From: Streptomyces sp. SID8374
GTDB taxonomy: Bacteria > Actinomycetota > Actinomycetes > Streptomycetales > Streptomycetaceae
Direction of reading: 5' to 3'
Assembly (NCBI RefSeq): GCF_009865135.1
Contig: NZ_WWGH01000001.1
Location: forward strand, 2,852,001 to 2,916,000
Length of the DNA stretch: 64,000 nt
This document shows positions 10,308 to 19,302 of the stretch, in pieces. The notes beneath the pieces are model-generated. The model had not been told where the DNA came from and did not search any database. It saw only the letters and a list, made by a program, of their open reading frames with translations. Each line of letters begins with the position of its first letter. Positions within the stretch are counted from its first letter, which is position 1. The position numbers and the translations under genes were made by a program.

Positions 10308-10835
10308 ATGGTGCGGATCCCTCGCCGCCTCGCCCCCTTGACCCTCGTCGGCGTGCTCGCCCTGGCCGGATGCTCGGACGGCACACCGGCCGACGACGAC
10401 ACCCCGGCCACCGCGCCCGCCACCGTCGCGACCACAACAGCCCCGGCCACGGCCGCCCCCACGGCCACCGCTTCGGCCGCCCCCACGGATGCCCTGACCC
10501 CCACCCCTCCCCCGGCTCCCACGCCCACGCCCGACCCGGTCGTGTCCGACCCGGTCATGCCCGCCCTGCACAGCAAGACGTACGAACAGGCGCGGGCGGA
10601 GTTCACCCGCCGGGGCCTCTCCCCCGCGCGCCTGACGGCCGCCGCCCAGCACAAGGACGTCACCCTCTCCCGGGACCACGGCAGTTGGTACATCTGCGAC
10701 ACCAGCCCCCGCCCCGGCGACCCGCTCCCGGCCGCCACCACGGTCACCGTCAGGCTCGCGAAGGACTTCAGCGACTGCACGACCAGCTTCCACGGCTACC
10801 TGTACGAGAAGAACGACCCGGCCTCCACGTCCTGA
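10308..10835 (+). CDS. PASTA-like secreted lipoprotein
   Basis: A 175-residue lipoprotein. Its lipobox is LALAGC, with the lipidated Cys at about residue 22. A long Thr/Ala/Pro-rich linker, probably mannosylated or extended, leads to one C-terminal domain of about 75 residues. That domain has the PASTA pattern: a YEQARAEFTRRGL helix, then a PRPGDPLPAATTVTVRL strand pair. A Cys pair in the domain could form a disulfide. PASTA domains bind peptidoglycan fragments or sit on Ser/Thr kinases and PBPs; here there is no kinase, so cell-wall binding is inferred. ATG at 10308 follows a GGAG element. Confidence 0.7.
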   Translation: MVRIPRRLAPLTLVGVLALAGCSDGTPADDDTPATAPATVATTTAPATAAPTATASAAPTDALTPTPPPAPTPTPDPVVSDPVMPALHSKTYEQARAEFTRRGLSPARLTAAAQHKDVTLSRDHGSWYICDTSPRPGDPLPAATTVTVRLAKDFSDCTTSFHGYLYEKNDPASTS

Positions 10836-10980
10836 GCGGCCACTCCCCGGCGGTTTGCCGGAACGGCAAGTTCTCGTGCGGATCCCGGCGGGCCTGACAA
10901 CACTGGGCGGGCACCCGACGGCGCGTGTACGCGTGCATCCGTGTACGCGGCAGCGCATCCCGGCAGAAGGAGCCCGCCCG

Positions 10981-11676
10981 ATGAACACCCCCGACACGAC
11001 TGACACCGCCGGCACGACCGACACGTCCGCCGCGACCGACGCCCGCACCTCCTGGGACGGCATCTACGCCGCCCGGCCCGTGGCCACCGACCCGCAGCCG
11101 AACGTCCGGCTCACCGAGACGGTCGCCGACCTGCCGCCCGGCGATGCGCTGGAGCTGGGCTGCGGCGAGGGCGGCGACACGCTGTGGCTCGCGCGCCGGG
11201 GGTGGCGCGTCACCGCCGTCGACGTCTCGGCCGTGGCGGTCGAGAGGCTCACCACCCTGGCCCGCTCGCTCGGCCTCGGCGACCGCGTCACCGCCGAGCG
11301 GCACGATCTGGGCGCGTCCTTCCCGGAGGGCCCGGAGCGCCCCGAGGGCGGGTTCGACCTGGTCACCGCCCACTATCTGCACACCCCGTACGCCCTGGAC
11401 CGGGCGGCCGTCCTGCGCCGGGCCGCCCACGCGCTGCGGCCGGACGGGCGGCTGCTGGTCGTCGACCACGGTTCGACCGCACCCTGGTCGTGGAACCAGG
11501 ACCCCGACGCGTACTACCCGAGCCCGCAGGAGGTCGCAGACGGCCTTGCCCTCGACCCGGCGGCCTGGACGGTGGAGCGGGCCGACGCGCCCCGCCGGAC
11601 GGCGACCGGCCCGGACGGCACCACCGCCGAGGTCACCGACCACGTCCTCGTCATCCGCCGCACCGCCGCCGCCTGA
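10981..11676 (+). CDS. Class I SAM-dependent methyltransferase
   Basis: A 231-residue Rossmann-fold methyltransferase. Motif I is LELGCGEGGDT at about 57-67, followed by the acidic residue ending strand 2 (VTAVDVS), the motif around FDLVTAHYLH and a post-motif LLVVDHGS. The pattern resembles TehB/thiopurine-type small-molecule methyltransferases; the substrate is not predictable. AGAAGGAG provides a good ribosome binding site. The first 20 residues are Thr/Asp-rich and may be disordered. It is followed at 47 bases by the DinB-like gene and may be cotranscribed with it. Confidence 0.85.
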   Translation: MNTPDTTDTAGTTDTSAATDARTSWDGIYAARPVATDPQPNVRLTETVADLPPGDALELGCGEGGDTLWLARRGWRVTAVDVSAVAVERLTTLARSLGLGDRVTAERHDLGASFPEGPERPEGGFDLVTAHYLHTPYALDRAAVLRRAAHALRPDGRLLVVDHGSTAPWSWNQDPDAYYPSPQEVADGLALDPAAWTVERADAPRRTATGPDGTTAEVTDHVLVIRRTAAA

Positions 11677-11722
11677 CCGGTGCCGGGCCACGTACGTCCC
11701 GCGAACGCGAAGGAGACCCGCC

Positions 11723-12226
11723 ATGGCCACCCGTGACCGCCGCCGTGACACCCCGCCGCCCCGGACCGGCGGCAGCGAGGCCGAGACCCTGCGCGGGTTC
11801 CTCGACTACCTGCGGACCTCGGTCGCCGCGAAGGTCGAGGGCGCCCCGGAGCCGGAGGTCCGCACCGCCGCCGTGCGCTCGGGGACGAACCTGCTCGGCC
11901 TGCTCCACCACCTCACGTACGTCGAACGCGCGATCTTCCTCGGGGACCAGGTCACCGACTGGCAGGCCACGTTCTCGGCCGCGCCGACGGACAGCGTGGC
12001 CGAGGTCGTCGCCCGCTACCGTACGGCGGTCGAGAGCGCGAACACCGTCCTCGACAGGTGCACCGACCTGGCCGCGCCACTCCCCCGGCCGGAGGCAGGG
12101 TCAGGGCTGGGGAAGCCCGCGCCCAGCGTGCGGTGGGCGCTCGCCCACATGATCGAGGAGACCGGCCGCCACGCCGGTCACGCGGACATCCTGCGCGAAC
12201 TCATCGACGGTTCGACGGGCCGCTGA
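11723..12226 (+). CDS. DinB/DUF664 family protein
   Basis: A 167-residue four-helix protein of the DinB/DUF664 group. Metal-site histidines are visible in LLHHLTYVE and in the C-terminal helix ETGRHAGHADILREL. Members are metal-dependent, and several actinobacterial ones use mycothiol or other thiols for detoxification. A good AAGGAG site precedes the ATG at 11723. It ends 21 bases before the convergent ispE stop. Confidence 0.82.
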   Translation: MATRDRRRDTPPPRTGGSEAETLRGFLDYLRTSVAAKVEGAPEPEVRTAAVRSGTNLLGLLHHLTYVERAIFLGDQVTDWQATFSAAPTDSVAEVVARYRTAVESANTVLDRCTDLAAPLPRPEAGSGLGKPAPSVRWALAHMIEETGRHAGHADILRELIDGSTGR

Positions 12227-12247
12227 CCCGCCCGCTCCCGCAGGGGC

Positions 12248-13153
12248 TTACGCCCCCACCACGTGCGCGCCCCGCGCGGGAGCCGGCGCCACCCGCGCGT
12301 TCCGGCAGGTCCCCGACGCCAGCAGCGCGTCGGCCACCTTGAAGGCCGCCGCCTCGCCCTCCACCAGGAACGCCGTCGTCGGCCCCGACCCGGAGACCAG
12401 GGCGGCCAGCGCCCCCGCCTCCGTGCCGGCGGACAGGGTGTCGGCGAGGGAGGGACGCAGGGAGAGCGCGGCGGGCTGGAGGTCGTTGCTCAGGGCGTCC
12501 GCGAGTGCGCCGGAGTCGCCGGAGCGCAGGGCGGCCAGCAGCGCGGGCGATGCGGTCGGCACGGGGACGTCCGCCTCGGCCGTGAGCCGGTCGAACTCCC
12601 CGTACACCGCAGGCGTCGACAGCCCGCCGTCCGCCACCGCGAAGACCCAGTGGAAGGCCCCGCCCACCTCGATCGGGGTCAGCTTCTCGCCGCGTCCGGT
12701 GCCGAGCGCGGCCCCGCCGACCAGGCTGAACGGCACATCGCTGCCCAGCTCCGCGCAGATGGCCAGCAGCTCGTCACGGCTCGCGCCCGTCCCCCACAGG
12801 GCGTCGCACGCGACCAGGGCGGCCGCCCCGTCGGCGCTGCCGCCCGCCATGCCGCCCGCGACCGGGATGTCCTTGGCGATGTGGAGGTGGACGGCGGGTT
12901 CGATGCCGTACCGCTCGGCCAGCGCGAGGGCGGCCCGGGCGGCGAGGTTCGTCCGGTCCAGGGGCACCTGGGCGGCGTCCGGGCCGGAGCAGGTGATGCG
13001 CAGCTCGTCGGCGGGGGTGGCGGTGACCTCGTCGTACAGGCCGACGGCGAGGAAGACGTTGGCCAGGTCGTGGAAGCCGTCGGGGCGGGCGGCGCCCACG
13101 GCGAGCTGGACGTTGACCTTGGCGGGGACGCGGGCGGTGACGGTTGTACTCAC
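12248..13153 (-). CDS. ispE: 4-diphosphocytidyl-2-C-methyl-D-erythritol kinase
   Basis: A 301-residue GHMP kinase that phosphorylates CDP-methylerythritol in the non-mevalonate (MEP) isoprenoid pathway. Visible motifs are the N-terminal PAKVNVQL, the ATP loop [15 protein letters not shown] and the C-terminal SGSGPTTAF. The GTG start at 13153 overlaps the rsmA stop (GTGA), as in the conserved Streptomyces rpfB-rsmA-ispE order. It is an essential housekeeping gene. Confidence 0.95.
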   Translation of the reverse strand: MSTTVTARVPAKVNVQLAVGAARPDGFHDLANVFLAVGLYDEVTATPADELRITCSGPDAAQVPLDRTNLAARAALALAERYGIEPAVHLHIAKDIPVAGGMAGGSADGAAALVACDALWGTGASRDELLAICAELGSDVPFSLVGGAALGTGRGEKLTPIEVGGAFHWVFAVADGGLSTPAVYGEFDRLTAEADVPVPTASPALLAALRSGDSGALADALSNDLQPAALSLRPSLADTLSAGTEAGALAALVSGSGPTTAFLVEGEAAAFKVADALLASGTCRNARVAPAPARGAHVVGA

Positions 13154-14022
13154 AGGGCCGCCTCCGGCTTGTTCTCCGCGATCGCCGCGAACTCCTCCAC
13201 CGTCAGCGCCTCCCCGCGCGCCTGCGGTGAGACCCCGGCGGCGACCAGCGCGGCTTCGGCGGCGGGCGCGGAGCCGGCCCAGCCGGACAGAGCGGCGCGC
13301 AGCGTCTTGCGGCGCTGGGCGAAGGCCGCGTCCACGACCGCGAAGACCTCGGCGCGGGTCGCGGTGGTGGCGATGGGCTCCGTGCGGCGGACGAGCGAGA
13401 CGAGGCCGGAGTCGACGTTCGGGGCGGGCCAGAAGACGTTGCGGCCGATGGACCCGGCGCGCTTGACCTCCGCGTACCAGTTGGCCTTCACCGACGGCAC
13501 GCCGTAGACCTTGTTGCCCGGGCGGGCGGCCAGCCGGTCGGCGACCTCGGCCTGGACCATGACGAGGGTCCTCTCGATGCTGGGGAAGCGCTCCAGCATG
13601 GTGAGCAGGACGGGCACGGCGACGTTGTACGGGAGGTTGGCGACGAGCGCGGTGGGCGCGGGGCCCGGCAGCTCGGTGACCAGCATCGCGTCGGAGTGGA
13701 CCAGGGCGAACCGGTCGGCGCGCTCCGGCAGCCGGGCCTGGACCGTGGCGGGCAGCGCGGCCGCGAGCACGTCGTCGATCTCCACCGCGATCACCCGGTC
13801 CGCCGCCTCCAGCAGCGCCAGGGTCAGCGAGCCGAGCCCGGGGCCGACCTCGACGACGGTGTCGTCCGGGCGGACCTCGGCGGTGCGCACGATGCGGCGG
13901 ACCGTGTTGGCGTCGATGACGAAGTTCTGACCGCGCTGCTTGGTCGGGCGTACGCCCAGCTTCGCTGCCAGGTCGCGGATGTCTGCGGGGCCCAGGAGGG
14001 CGTCGGGCTCTGTGCTGCTCAC
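13150..14022 (-). CDS. rsmA: 16S rRNA (A1518/A1519-N6,N6)-dimethyltransferase
   Basis: A 290-residue KsgA/RsmA methyltransferase that dimethylates two adenines in the 3' hairpin of 16S rRNA, late in 30S assembly. It has [10 protein letters not shown], the SAM motif [12 protein letters not shown], the acidic VIAVEID and the catalytic NLPYNVA. The GTG start overlaps the rpfB stop, and its own stop overlaps ispE, so translation of all three is coupled. Confidence 0.96.
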   Translation of the reverse strand: MSSTEPDALLGPADIRDLAAKLGVRPTKQRGQNFVIDANTVRRIVRTAEVRPDDTVVEVGPGLGSLTLALLEAADRVIAVEIDDVLAAALPATVQARLPERADRFALVHSDAMLVTELPGPAPTALVANLPYNVAVPVLLTMLERFPSIERTLVMVQAEVADRLAARPGNKVYGVPSVKANWYAEVKRAGSIGRNVFWPAPNVDSGLVSLVRRTEPIATTATRAEVFAVVDAAFAQRRKTLRAALSGWAGSAPAAEAALVAAGVSPQARGEALTVEEFAAIAENKPEAAL

Positions 14023-15431
14023 CCGGTAAGCCTACGGCCGCAGTGCGGCCACGGACTCGCCCCCCGCTGTACGTAGAGCTTCTTCGCCCGGTGCGTCTGC
14101 TCGGCGGCGGGCGCGTCCTGCGGCCGCCCGCTGCCGCCGAGGGACTGCCAGGTCTGGGTGTCGAACTGGTACAGCCCGCCGTACGTCCCGCTCGGGTCCA
14201 CCGCCCCCGGCCGCCCGCCGGACTCGCAGGCGGCGAGCGCGGACCAGTTCAGCCCCTCCGCCCCGGCGACGGAGGCGGGCCGCTGCCGGGTGCCGGTGCG
14301 CACGACGCGGCTGACCGGCAGGTGGACCAGCTCCTCGCCCGTCCTGCGGGGCTTCTGCCGTACGCCGTTGACGGTCCGGACGGCGTACGTGACCCGGCGT
14401 ACGCCGTTGCGCCCGGCCCGCTCCACGACCTCGGTACCCCGGAACAGCTCGGGGTCCTCGCTCCGTTCGACGGCGTACGGGACGCTCTCCTCGTGCACCT
14501 CGCGGGTGTCGGTGATCCGCAGCACGGAGACCGTCTGCCCGTCGCGCGGGAAGCTTCCGGGGTCGACGGAGGTGGTGTCCTGGCCGTGCAGGGTGATGCC
14601 CGCCTGGGCGAGGGCCTCGTGGACGGTGGCGGCGTTGGTGCGCAGGGTGCGCTCCTGGCCGTCGGCCATGAAGGTCACGGTGCGTTCGGTGCGGACGGTG
14701 AGGGTCAGGCCGGTGCGGGCGATCCGGGTGGAGCGGGAGGCGGAGAGGTACGCCCCCTCGGCGCGGACCCCGAACTCGCGCAGGGCCCCGTCCACGGTGT
14801 CGGCGGTCGTCCAGACCCGGCGGTGGTGGCCGTCGAGGGTGAGGTCGACGGGGCGGCCGTAGCGGACAGTGACCTCGTCGCCGTGGTCCAGTTCGGTGCC
14901 GGGGGCCGGGGAGATGCGGTCGTGGGCGCCGACGGTGACGCCCTCGTCCGCCAGCAGCTCGGTGACGTCGTCGGCGAAGGTGTGCAGGGTGCGGGGTGTG
15001 CCGTCGACGTCCAGCCGGATCGCCTTGTCGTGGGCGACGAACGCGGTGGTGCCCCCGGCCAGGAAGGCGACGACGAGGGCCTGCGGGACGAGGCGGCGGA
15101 GGGTGTCGGGGTTCCCCGCGAACGTACGGCGGCGTTTCGCGGCCCGACGGGCGTCGGCGCGGGTGGGGCGCGGGCCGGGCACCACGGGCGGCGGCCCGGC
15201 GAGCGGGGTGTCGACCACGGTCGGAGCGTGGGCGCCCGGCGCTGCGAGACCTTCTGCGAGGACGCCGTCGGCCACGGTCAGCCGCTCGTGGAACGCGTCG
15301 TGGAAGGCCCCGGGAAAGGCCTCGCGGAAGGGGCCGGGGAAGGGCACCGGCACCGGAGCGGGGGGCGGCGGCGCCAGTGCCGTACGCCGTCCGCCGCGCG
15401 CCGCCCGGTGACTGCCCTGCGAAGTGCTCAC
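14019..15431 (-). CDS. rpfB: Resuscitation-promoting factor RpfB
   Basis: A 470-residue cell-wall hydrolase that acts in germination and regrowth. After a basic, Pro-rich cytoplasmic head comes one membrane segment ([16 protein letters not shown]), then three DUF348 repeats, a G5 domain and a C-terminal lysozyme-like Rpf domain. The Rpf domain has [11 protein letters not shown], whose Glu is catalytic, and Cys residues for the usual disulfide. The reading frame extends to a TTG at 15506, but GTG at 15431 with GGGAG just upstream is the better start. It is the first gene of the overlapping rpfB-rsmA-ispE operon. The ydaO riboswitch known for rpfA genes was not seen. Confidence 0.92.
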   Translation of the reverse strand: MSTSQGSHRAARGGRRTALAPPPPAPVPVPFPGPFREAFPGAFHDAFHERLTVADGVLAEGLAAPGAHAPTVVDTPLAGPPPVVPGPRPTRADARRAAKRRRTFAGNPDTLRRLVPQALVVAFLAGGTTAFVAHDKAIRLDVDGTPRTLHTFADDVTELLADEGVTVGAHDRISPAPGTELDHGDEVTVRYGRPVDLTLDGHHRRVWTTADTVDGALREFGVRAEGAYLSASRSTRIARTGLTLTVRTERTVTFMADGQERTLRTNAATVHEALAQAGITLHGQDTTSVDPGSFPRDGQTVSVLRITDTREVHEESVPYAVERSEDPELFRGTEVVERAGRNGVRRVTYAVRTVNGVRQKPRRTGEELVHLPVSRVVRTGTRQRPASVAGAEGLNWSALAACESGGRPGAVDPSGTYGGLYQFDTQTWQSLGGSGRPQDAPAAEQTHRAKKLYVQRGASPWPHCGRRLTG

Positions 15432-15539
15432 GCCGCTCCCGAAGATCCGCCTGCTGCCGCCCCCGTCGTGCGCGGGGACGATAGCGGAGCTGCGGTGACT
15501 CTCCAAAGCGACACGGCTACGCAGCGTGCGCGACCCGGC

Positions 15540-16406
15540 TCAGAAGTCGAACGCGCGTGCCGTGTTGTCGTAGATCGCGGCGGCCAGCGTGTCCTCGTCC
15601 AGCCCCTTCACCTCGGCCATCGCACGGAGCGTGACCGGGATGAGGTACGGGGCGTTGGGCCGTCCGCGGTACGGGGCGGGGGTGAGGAACGGCGCGTCCG
15701 TCTCGACGAGGACCAGCTCGGTGGGGGCCACGGCGAGCGCGTCGCGCAGGGGCTGGGCGTTCTTGAAGGTCACGTTGCCCGCGAAGGACATGAAGTACCC
15801 CGCCCGCGCGCAGACCTCGGCCATGTCGGCGTCGCCTGAGTAGCAGTGGAACACGGTCCGCTCGGGCGGGCCCGCGTCCGCCAGGACCCGCAGGACGTCC
15901 GCGTGCGCGTCCCGGTCGTGGATGACCAGGGCCTTGCCGTGCCGTTTGGCGATCTCGATGTGGGCCCGGAACGACTCCTCCTGGGCGGCGACGCCCTCGG
16001 GGCCCGTACGGAAGAAGTCGAGGCCCGTCTCGCCGACGCCGCGCACGTGGTCGAGGGCGGCCAGCGCGTCGATCTCGGCCAGCGCGTCGTCCAGCGCCGC
16101 CTTGCCGCCCGGCTCGCGGGCCCCCTGCCGTGCGGTGCCCTCCGGGTCGCCGTGGACGATGCGCGGTGCCTCGTTCGGGTGGAGGGCGACCGAGGCGTGG
16201 ACGGCCGCGTGTGCGGCGGCGGTCTCGGCGGCCCAGCGGGAGCCGGCCACGTCGCAGCCCACCTGGACCACCGTCGTGACGTTCACCGCGGCGGCCCGGG
16301 CGAGGGCCTCCCCGACGGTGGCGTCCTGCATGTCCAGGTGGGTGTGGGAGTCGGCGACCGGGACCCGGAGGGGTTCGGGCAGCGGCGGGGCTTCGGTACG
16401 GCTCAT
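15540..16406 (-). CDS. tatD: TatD family metal-dependent deoxyribonuclease
   Basis: A 288-residue TIM-barrel hydrolase. It has the metal-binding opening VADSHTHLD, a barrel Glu in VRGVGETGLDFF, the histidine strands ALVIHDRDAH and TVFHCYSGD, and the closing LVLVETDAPF. TatD proteins are 3'-5' exonucleases or related metal hydrolases. ATG at 16406 (MSRTEAPPLP) gives the family length; the longer open frame upstream has no support. It lies upstream of rpfB in the same direction, 108 bases away. Confidence 0.93.
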   Translation of the reverse strand: MSRTEAPPLPEPLRVPVADSHTHLDMQDATVGEALARAAAVNVTTVVQVGCDVAGSRWAAETAAAHAAVHASVALHPNEAPRIVHGDPEGTARQGAREPGGKAALDDALAEIDALAALDHVRGVGETGLDFFRTGPEGVAAQEESFRAHIEIAKRHGKALVIHDRDAHADVLRVLADAGPPERTVFHCYSGDADMAEVCARAGYFMSFAGNVTFKNAQPLRDALAVAPTELVLVETDAPFLTPAPYRGRPNAPYLIPVTLRAMAEVKGLDEDTLAAAIYDNTARAFDF

Positions 16407-16443
16407 GCGGACGACTCTACGAGGGCCCGGTGCACCGGCGTAC

Positions 16444-16458
16444 GAGGACCGGGTCCTC
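16444..16458. promoter_or_regulatory. 15-base palindrome between tatD and the zinc-ribbon gene
   Basis: GAGGACCGGGTCCTC, with 7-bp arms and one central base, sits 38 bases upstream of the tatD ATG. It could be an operator for tatD or a small terminator of the upstream minus-strand gene. Confidence 0.4.
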
Positions 16459-16509
16459 ACGCGGGGAGGCGCGGCACCGGTGGGCCGGGCCCGGCTCACA
16501 CCACCCGTG

Positions 16510-16866
16510 TCACCTGCGGTGGAACGGGTGCAGCAGGTCCGACAGCCGCCAGTGGCGGTCGGCGGAGCGGGCGGCCGGGACCTTCTCGGCGTCCCGCTTC
16601 GTGGTCCTCGGGGTGTGCAGGAGCTGCTGCGCACCGGCCACCCGGCCGGCCCGCATGATGCGCACCACGTGTCCGCCGCAGTTGGCGCAGGTGGGCGTGG
16701 AGAGCGGGGACGGCACACGCTCACCGTCGGCCGTGTAGACGACGAACTCATGGCCGTGGACGTCCACGTGGTGCTCTATCTCGTAGGACTGCTCCCAGCC
16801 GTGCCCGCACCGCATGCAGGCGAAGGCGTAGGCCTCGTGGACGGTGGTCGCTGCGGTCTCGCTCAT
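16510..16866 (-). CDS. Small zinc-ribbon protein
   Basis: A 118-residue protein with a paired CxxC motif (Cys17/Cys20 in ACMRCGHGW and Cys60/Cys63 in CANCGGH), consistent with one structural zinc. Residues between the pairs read HHVDVHGHEFVVYTADG. The C-terminal half is basic (TKRDAEKVPAAR...HRR). I recognise it as a conserved Streptomyces hypothetical, not by function. Nucleic-acid or protein binding is plausible. ATG at 16866 follows AAGAGGAG on the minus strand. Confidence 0.7.
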   Translation of the reverse strand: MSETAATTVHEAYAFACMRCGHGWEQSYEIEHHVDVHGHEFVVYTADGERVPSPLSTPTCANCGGHVVRIMRAGRVAGAQQLLHTPRTTKRDAEKVPAARSADRHWRLSDLLHPFHRR

Positions 16867-17355
16867 ACCCGCTCCTCTTGTCCGCCGGTCAGGCACTCCG
16901 GGGAAGGCCGTCCCGCCCGAGGGTTCGGACAGGTGGCCCGTCCCTTCCAGTGGACACCCGCGCCCGGACGGACGCACCAGCTCAGAGCCGATATTGATGC
17001 GTTCTTGGCTTCCTTTGGCCGCCCTTTGCCGCCGCATGGCCGACGACAGGACAGGCCGTGACCGCGGGAGCAGACAAGCGGTGACCGACCCACCGCCGAG
17101 CGCCCCCGAACACGCCCGCCACCCGAGGTGAATGCGCCCGCGCACCACCCCCGCACGCCCCCTGGAGATTCCCCGAATTCCCGGCCTTTCGTCACCCATT
17201 CGCCGCATGAATTCATCATTCAATTGAATCCCCTATTACCGCGGATGTCCGGCCCCGATTTGCGGCGCCCCCATTTCTCCCTTTCACTCGGAACGTACGT
17301 CAAGCGTGACTCGGTACGTACAACCAACCCGATTCCCACAGGATGGGGAGCACCC
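16867..17355. promoter_or_regulatory. Control region of the peptide operon
   Basis: A 489-base gap between divergent genes. The part from 17180 to 17340 is clearly richer in A/T than the surroundings, as expected for promoters. It holds a perfect 12-bp palindrome, ATTCAATTGAAT, at 17218-17229. Nearer the gene, GTACGT and GGTACGTAC flank an 18-base spacer (about 17296-17322). The Shine-Dalgarno GGGGAG (17345-17350) precedes the peptide ATG by 5 bases. I saw no gene in the gap. Confidence 0.5.
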
Positions 17356-17532
17356 ATGTACACCACGGACACCACTGCCACCGAAATCGAGACCGACCTC
17401 GACGCGGCGCTCAACCCGGGCGAGATCGACGGCGTCTACCGCGACTCCCGCGAGTGCGCCTACCTCGCGCTTCTCGCAGGCGGCGGCGCCCTGCTGCTTT
17501 CGCCTCCGACCCCGCGCCCGAAGAAGGGCTGA
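17356..17532 (+). CDS. 58-residue peptide, first gene of an accessory operon
   Basis: Residues 1-28 are acidic (TEIETDLDAALNPGEID). A short charged stretch with a single Cys (YRDSRECAY) is followed by LALLAGGGALLLSPP and a basic Pro-rich tail ending PRPKKG. The layout, an acidic leader-like half plus a distinct C-terminal half, is what a ribosomally made, modified peptide precursor often looks like, but a small membrane or adaptor peptide is equally possible. The ribosome binding site is strong. The next gene starts 10 bases after the stop, and four further genes follow with ATGA-type overlaps. I do not recognise the family. Confidence 0.65.
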   Translation: MYTTDTTATEIETDLDAALNPGEIDGVYRDSRECAYLALLAGGGALLLSPPTPRPKKG

Positions 17533-17542
17533 ACGTCGGAAC

Positions 17543-18247
17543 ATGGACCAGACACATGCTGCGTCCCCGCTGGCGGGTGCCGTGCATGACCTGGCAACAG
17601 AGGTGGTCCTCGCTCTTCGGAGCGGGGACCACCTCGCCACGGTGTGCGGCGCGGCGGGAATCGACGAGGAGAACCGGACCGGAATTGCGGCCGCGCGGGT
17701 CATCGGTGCCGACCTGCTGCTGCCGAGCGTTCTGTACGGCCGCAATCCGCACCCCGGGGATGTCGCCGTACTCGACCGGGCGGTACGGGAATTCCCGCCC
17801 AAGCCCGATGCTCCGGCCGCGACGGCCTGGAGCCACTGGCACATGATCTCCACGCTCCAGCGTATGGCGCCGCCCCCGGGCGCGACCGCCGCAGGCACCT
17901 TCGAGGAGCCCGACGCCGCCTGGCTGGAGCAGGCTCCCTGGCAGTCCTTCACCCACCAGCTCTCGGTGCTCGCGCCCCTCGCCGTGCCGGCCGCCCCCTC
18001 GGCCGTGCAGCGGGCCGCGGCGGCGCGGGCGGTCGACCTCTCGCGCGGCTTCGTCCGGGCGGTGCGGCGGCGCGACTGGCTCCAGGCGGCGGGCGCGGGC
18101 CGCTGGCTCGCGGCGATCGGCGGCGAACCGGCCACCCTGGGCCTGGAGCGCGGCCTCGACTTCGTGGAGCTGATGGGCGGCCACGACCCCCGCGTCACCC
18201 TGCACGTCCGGGCGGCCCGGCTGATGGCCGAGGCGAGGGCACGATGA
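17543..18247 (+). CDS. Uncharacterised protein of the peptide operon
   Basis: A 234-residue Ala-rich, largely helical protein with no signal peptide, membrane segment or recognisable catalytic motif. Distinct features are HDLATEVVLALRSGDHLATV near the N-terminus, the Trp/His stretch ATAWSHWHMIST (about 92-103) and a C-terminal helical part ending LMAEARAR. It begins 10 bases after the peptide stop, and its TGA overlaps the ATG of the next gene (ATGA). Strict coupling suggests it works on or with the peptide or with the two downstream paralogs. No function assigned. Confidence 0.7.
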   Translation: MDQTHAASPLAGAVHDLATEVVLALRSGDHLATVCGAAGIDEENRTGIAAARVIGADLLLPSVLYGRNPHPGDVAVLDRAVREFPPKPDAPAATAWSHWHMISTLQRMAPPPGATAAGTFEEPDAAWLEQAPWQSFTHQLSVLAPLAVPAAPSAVQRAAAARAVDLSRGFVRAVRRRDWLQAAGAGRWLAAIGGEPATLGLERGLDFVELMGGHDPRVTLHVRAARLMAEARAR

Positions 18248-19302
18248 CGACGACCGCGACGCAGGGGCCGCAGGGCCGCCGCCCGGCCCCCCAGGGACAT
18301 CCGGGCGGCCAGGCGTACCCGGACCGGACCCCCCGGGAGCACGCCTCCCCCGGCGCCGCGCTCGCCGTCCTCCCGCACGTCCTGCGCACCGCGCTGGCCT
18401 GGACCGACGCGCACCGGGGTGAGTTCGCGCTCCCCGACGACGTCCTGGAACCCCACACCCAGGTCAACGCCACGCTCAAACCCCTCGGCGAACTGGCCCA
18501 GCTCTGCTCCACGGTCCGCACCGCCACCACCCCCGGCACCCCGGAACACGAGGTGGCCGGGGACCTCGTCACGTACGCCTGGCAGCAGGTCGGCGCGGGC
18601 GACCTCCTCCTGGAGCTGCTCCGCGCGGAGCCCTTCGCGGCGTACCCGTACGAGATCTACGCGGCCTTCGCCGGGTACGGGCTGCGCCACGAGGGGTTCG
18701 AGGCGCTGGCCCGCCCGCTCACCGCGACCCGCGCCTGGGCCCACACCGAGCAGCACGCCAACCGCCAGCTCGGGCTGATCAACTCCGAGCGGCGGGTGGG
18801 GGTGGTGACCCACACGGACGCGGGCGGGGTCCTGTCCCGGACCTGGCTGGGCGGGCTCTCGGAGCCGTGGACGTTCGAGGGCCCGTCCGGCTACGCGCTG
18901 ACCCACACCGTCTTCCACCTCACCGACTGGGGCCGGATGCCCGACCGGGTGCCGGAGAAGATCGACGCGTACCTGCGGACCTGGCTGCCCGCGTGGGCCG
19001 ACGGCTGCCTGGAGAGCGGCCAGTGGGACCTCACGGGCGAGCTGCTCGCGGTGGCCGCCTCGCTGCCGGGCCCGGCGCCGCTGGAGCTGCTGGACGCGGT
19101 GTGGCCGGTGCTCGCCGACGTCCAGCACGCGACGGGCTGCGTCCCGGAAACGGGCCTGCCGGTCCAGGAGGACGCACCGCCGGACCCGTACCCCTTCATC
19201 GACTGCTACCACTCCACGCTCGTCACGGCCTTCGCGGCGGCTCTGTCCTTGAGGTCGCTGACGCACGAGGTCATGCCCGGCCGGGAAAGGCACACCCCAT
19301 GA
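18244..19302 (+). CDS. DUF6895-like protein, paralog A
   Basis: A 352-residue protein with about 40 disordered Pro/Gly-rich residues followed by an all-helical domain. It shares with the next gene the signatures EPWTxEG, then GYxxTHTVFHLTDWG (about residue 215), WDLxGELL, and near the end YHxTLVxAFAxAL. The conserved His residues in THTVFHLTDWG and YHSTLV are candidates for a metal or catalytic site, and the repeated helices suggest an alpha/alpha-type fold. I associate it with the family named DUF6895, from memory. Function unknown. It overlaps both neighbours by 4 bases. Confidence 0.7.
   Translation: MTTTATQGPQGRRPAPQGHPGGQAYPDRTPREHASPGAALAVLPHVLRTALAWTDAHRGEFALPDDVLEPHTQVNATLKPLGELAQLCSTVRTATTPGTPEHEVAGDLVTYAWQQVGAGDLLLELLRAEPFAAYPYEIYAAFAGYGLRHEGFEALARPLTATRAWAHTEQHANRQLGLINSERRVGVVTHTDAGGVLSRTWLGGLSEPWTFEGPSGYALTHTVFHLTDWGRMPDRVPEKIDAYLRTWLPAWADGCLESGQWDLTGELLAVAASLPGPAPLELLDAVWPVLADVQHATGCVPETGLPVQEDAPPDPYPFIDCYHSTLVTAFAAALSLRSLTHEVMPGRERHTP

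Noticed and set aside
15432..15506. TTG-started N-terminal extension of rpfB
   Set aside because: GTG at 15431 has a GGGAG site and gives a family-like N-terminus; the TTG has none.
16407..16751. 115-residue N-terminal extension of tatD
   Set aside because: The TatD fold starts at the HTHLD motif a few residues after ATG 16406. The extension is antisense to no conserved frame and overlaps the end of the zinc-ribbon gene.
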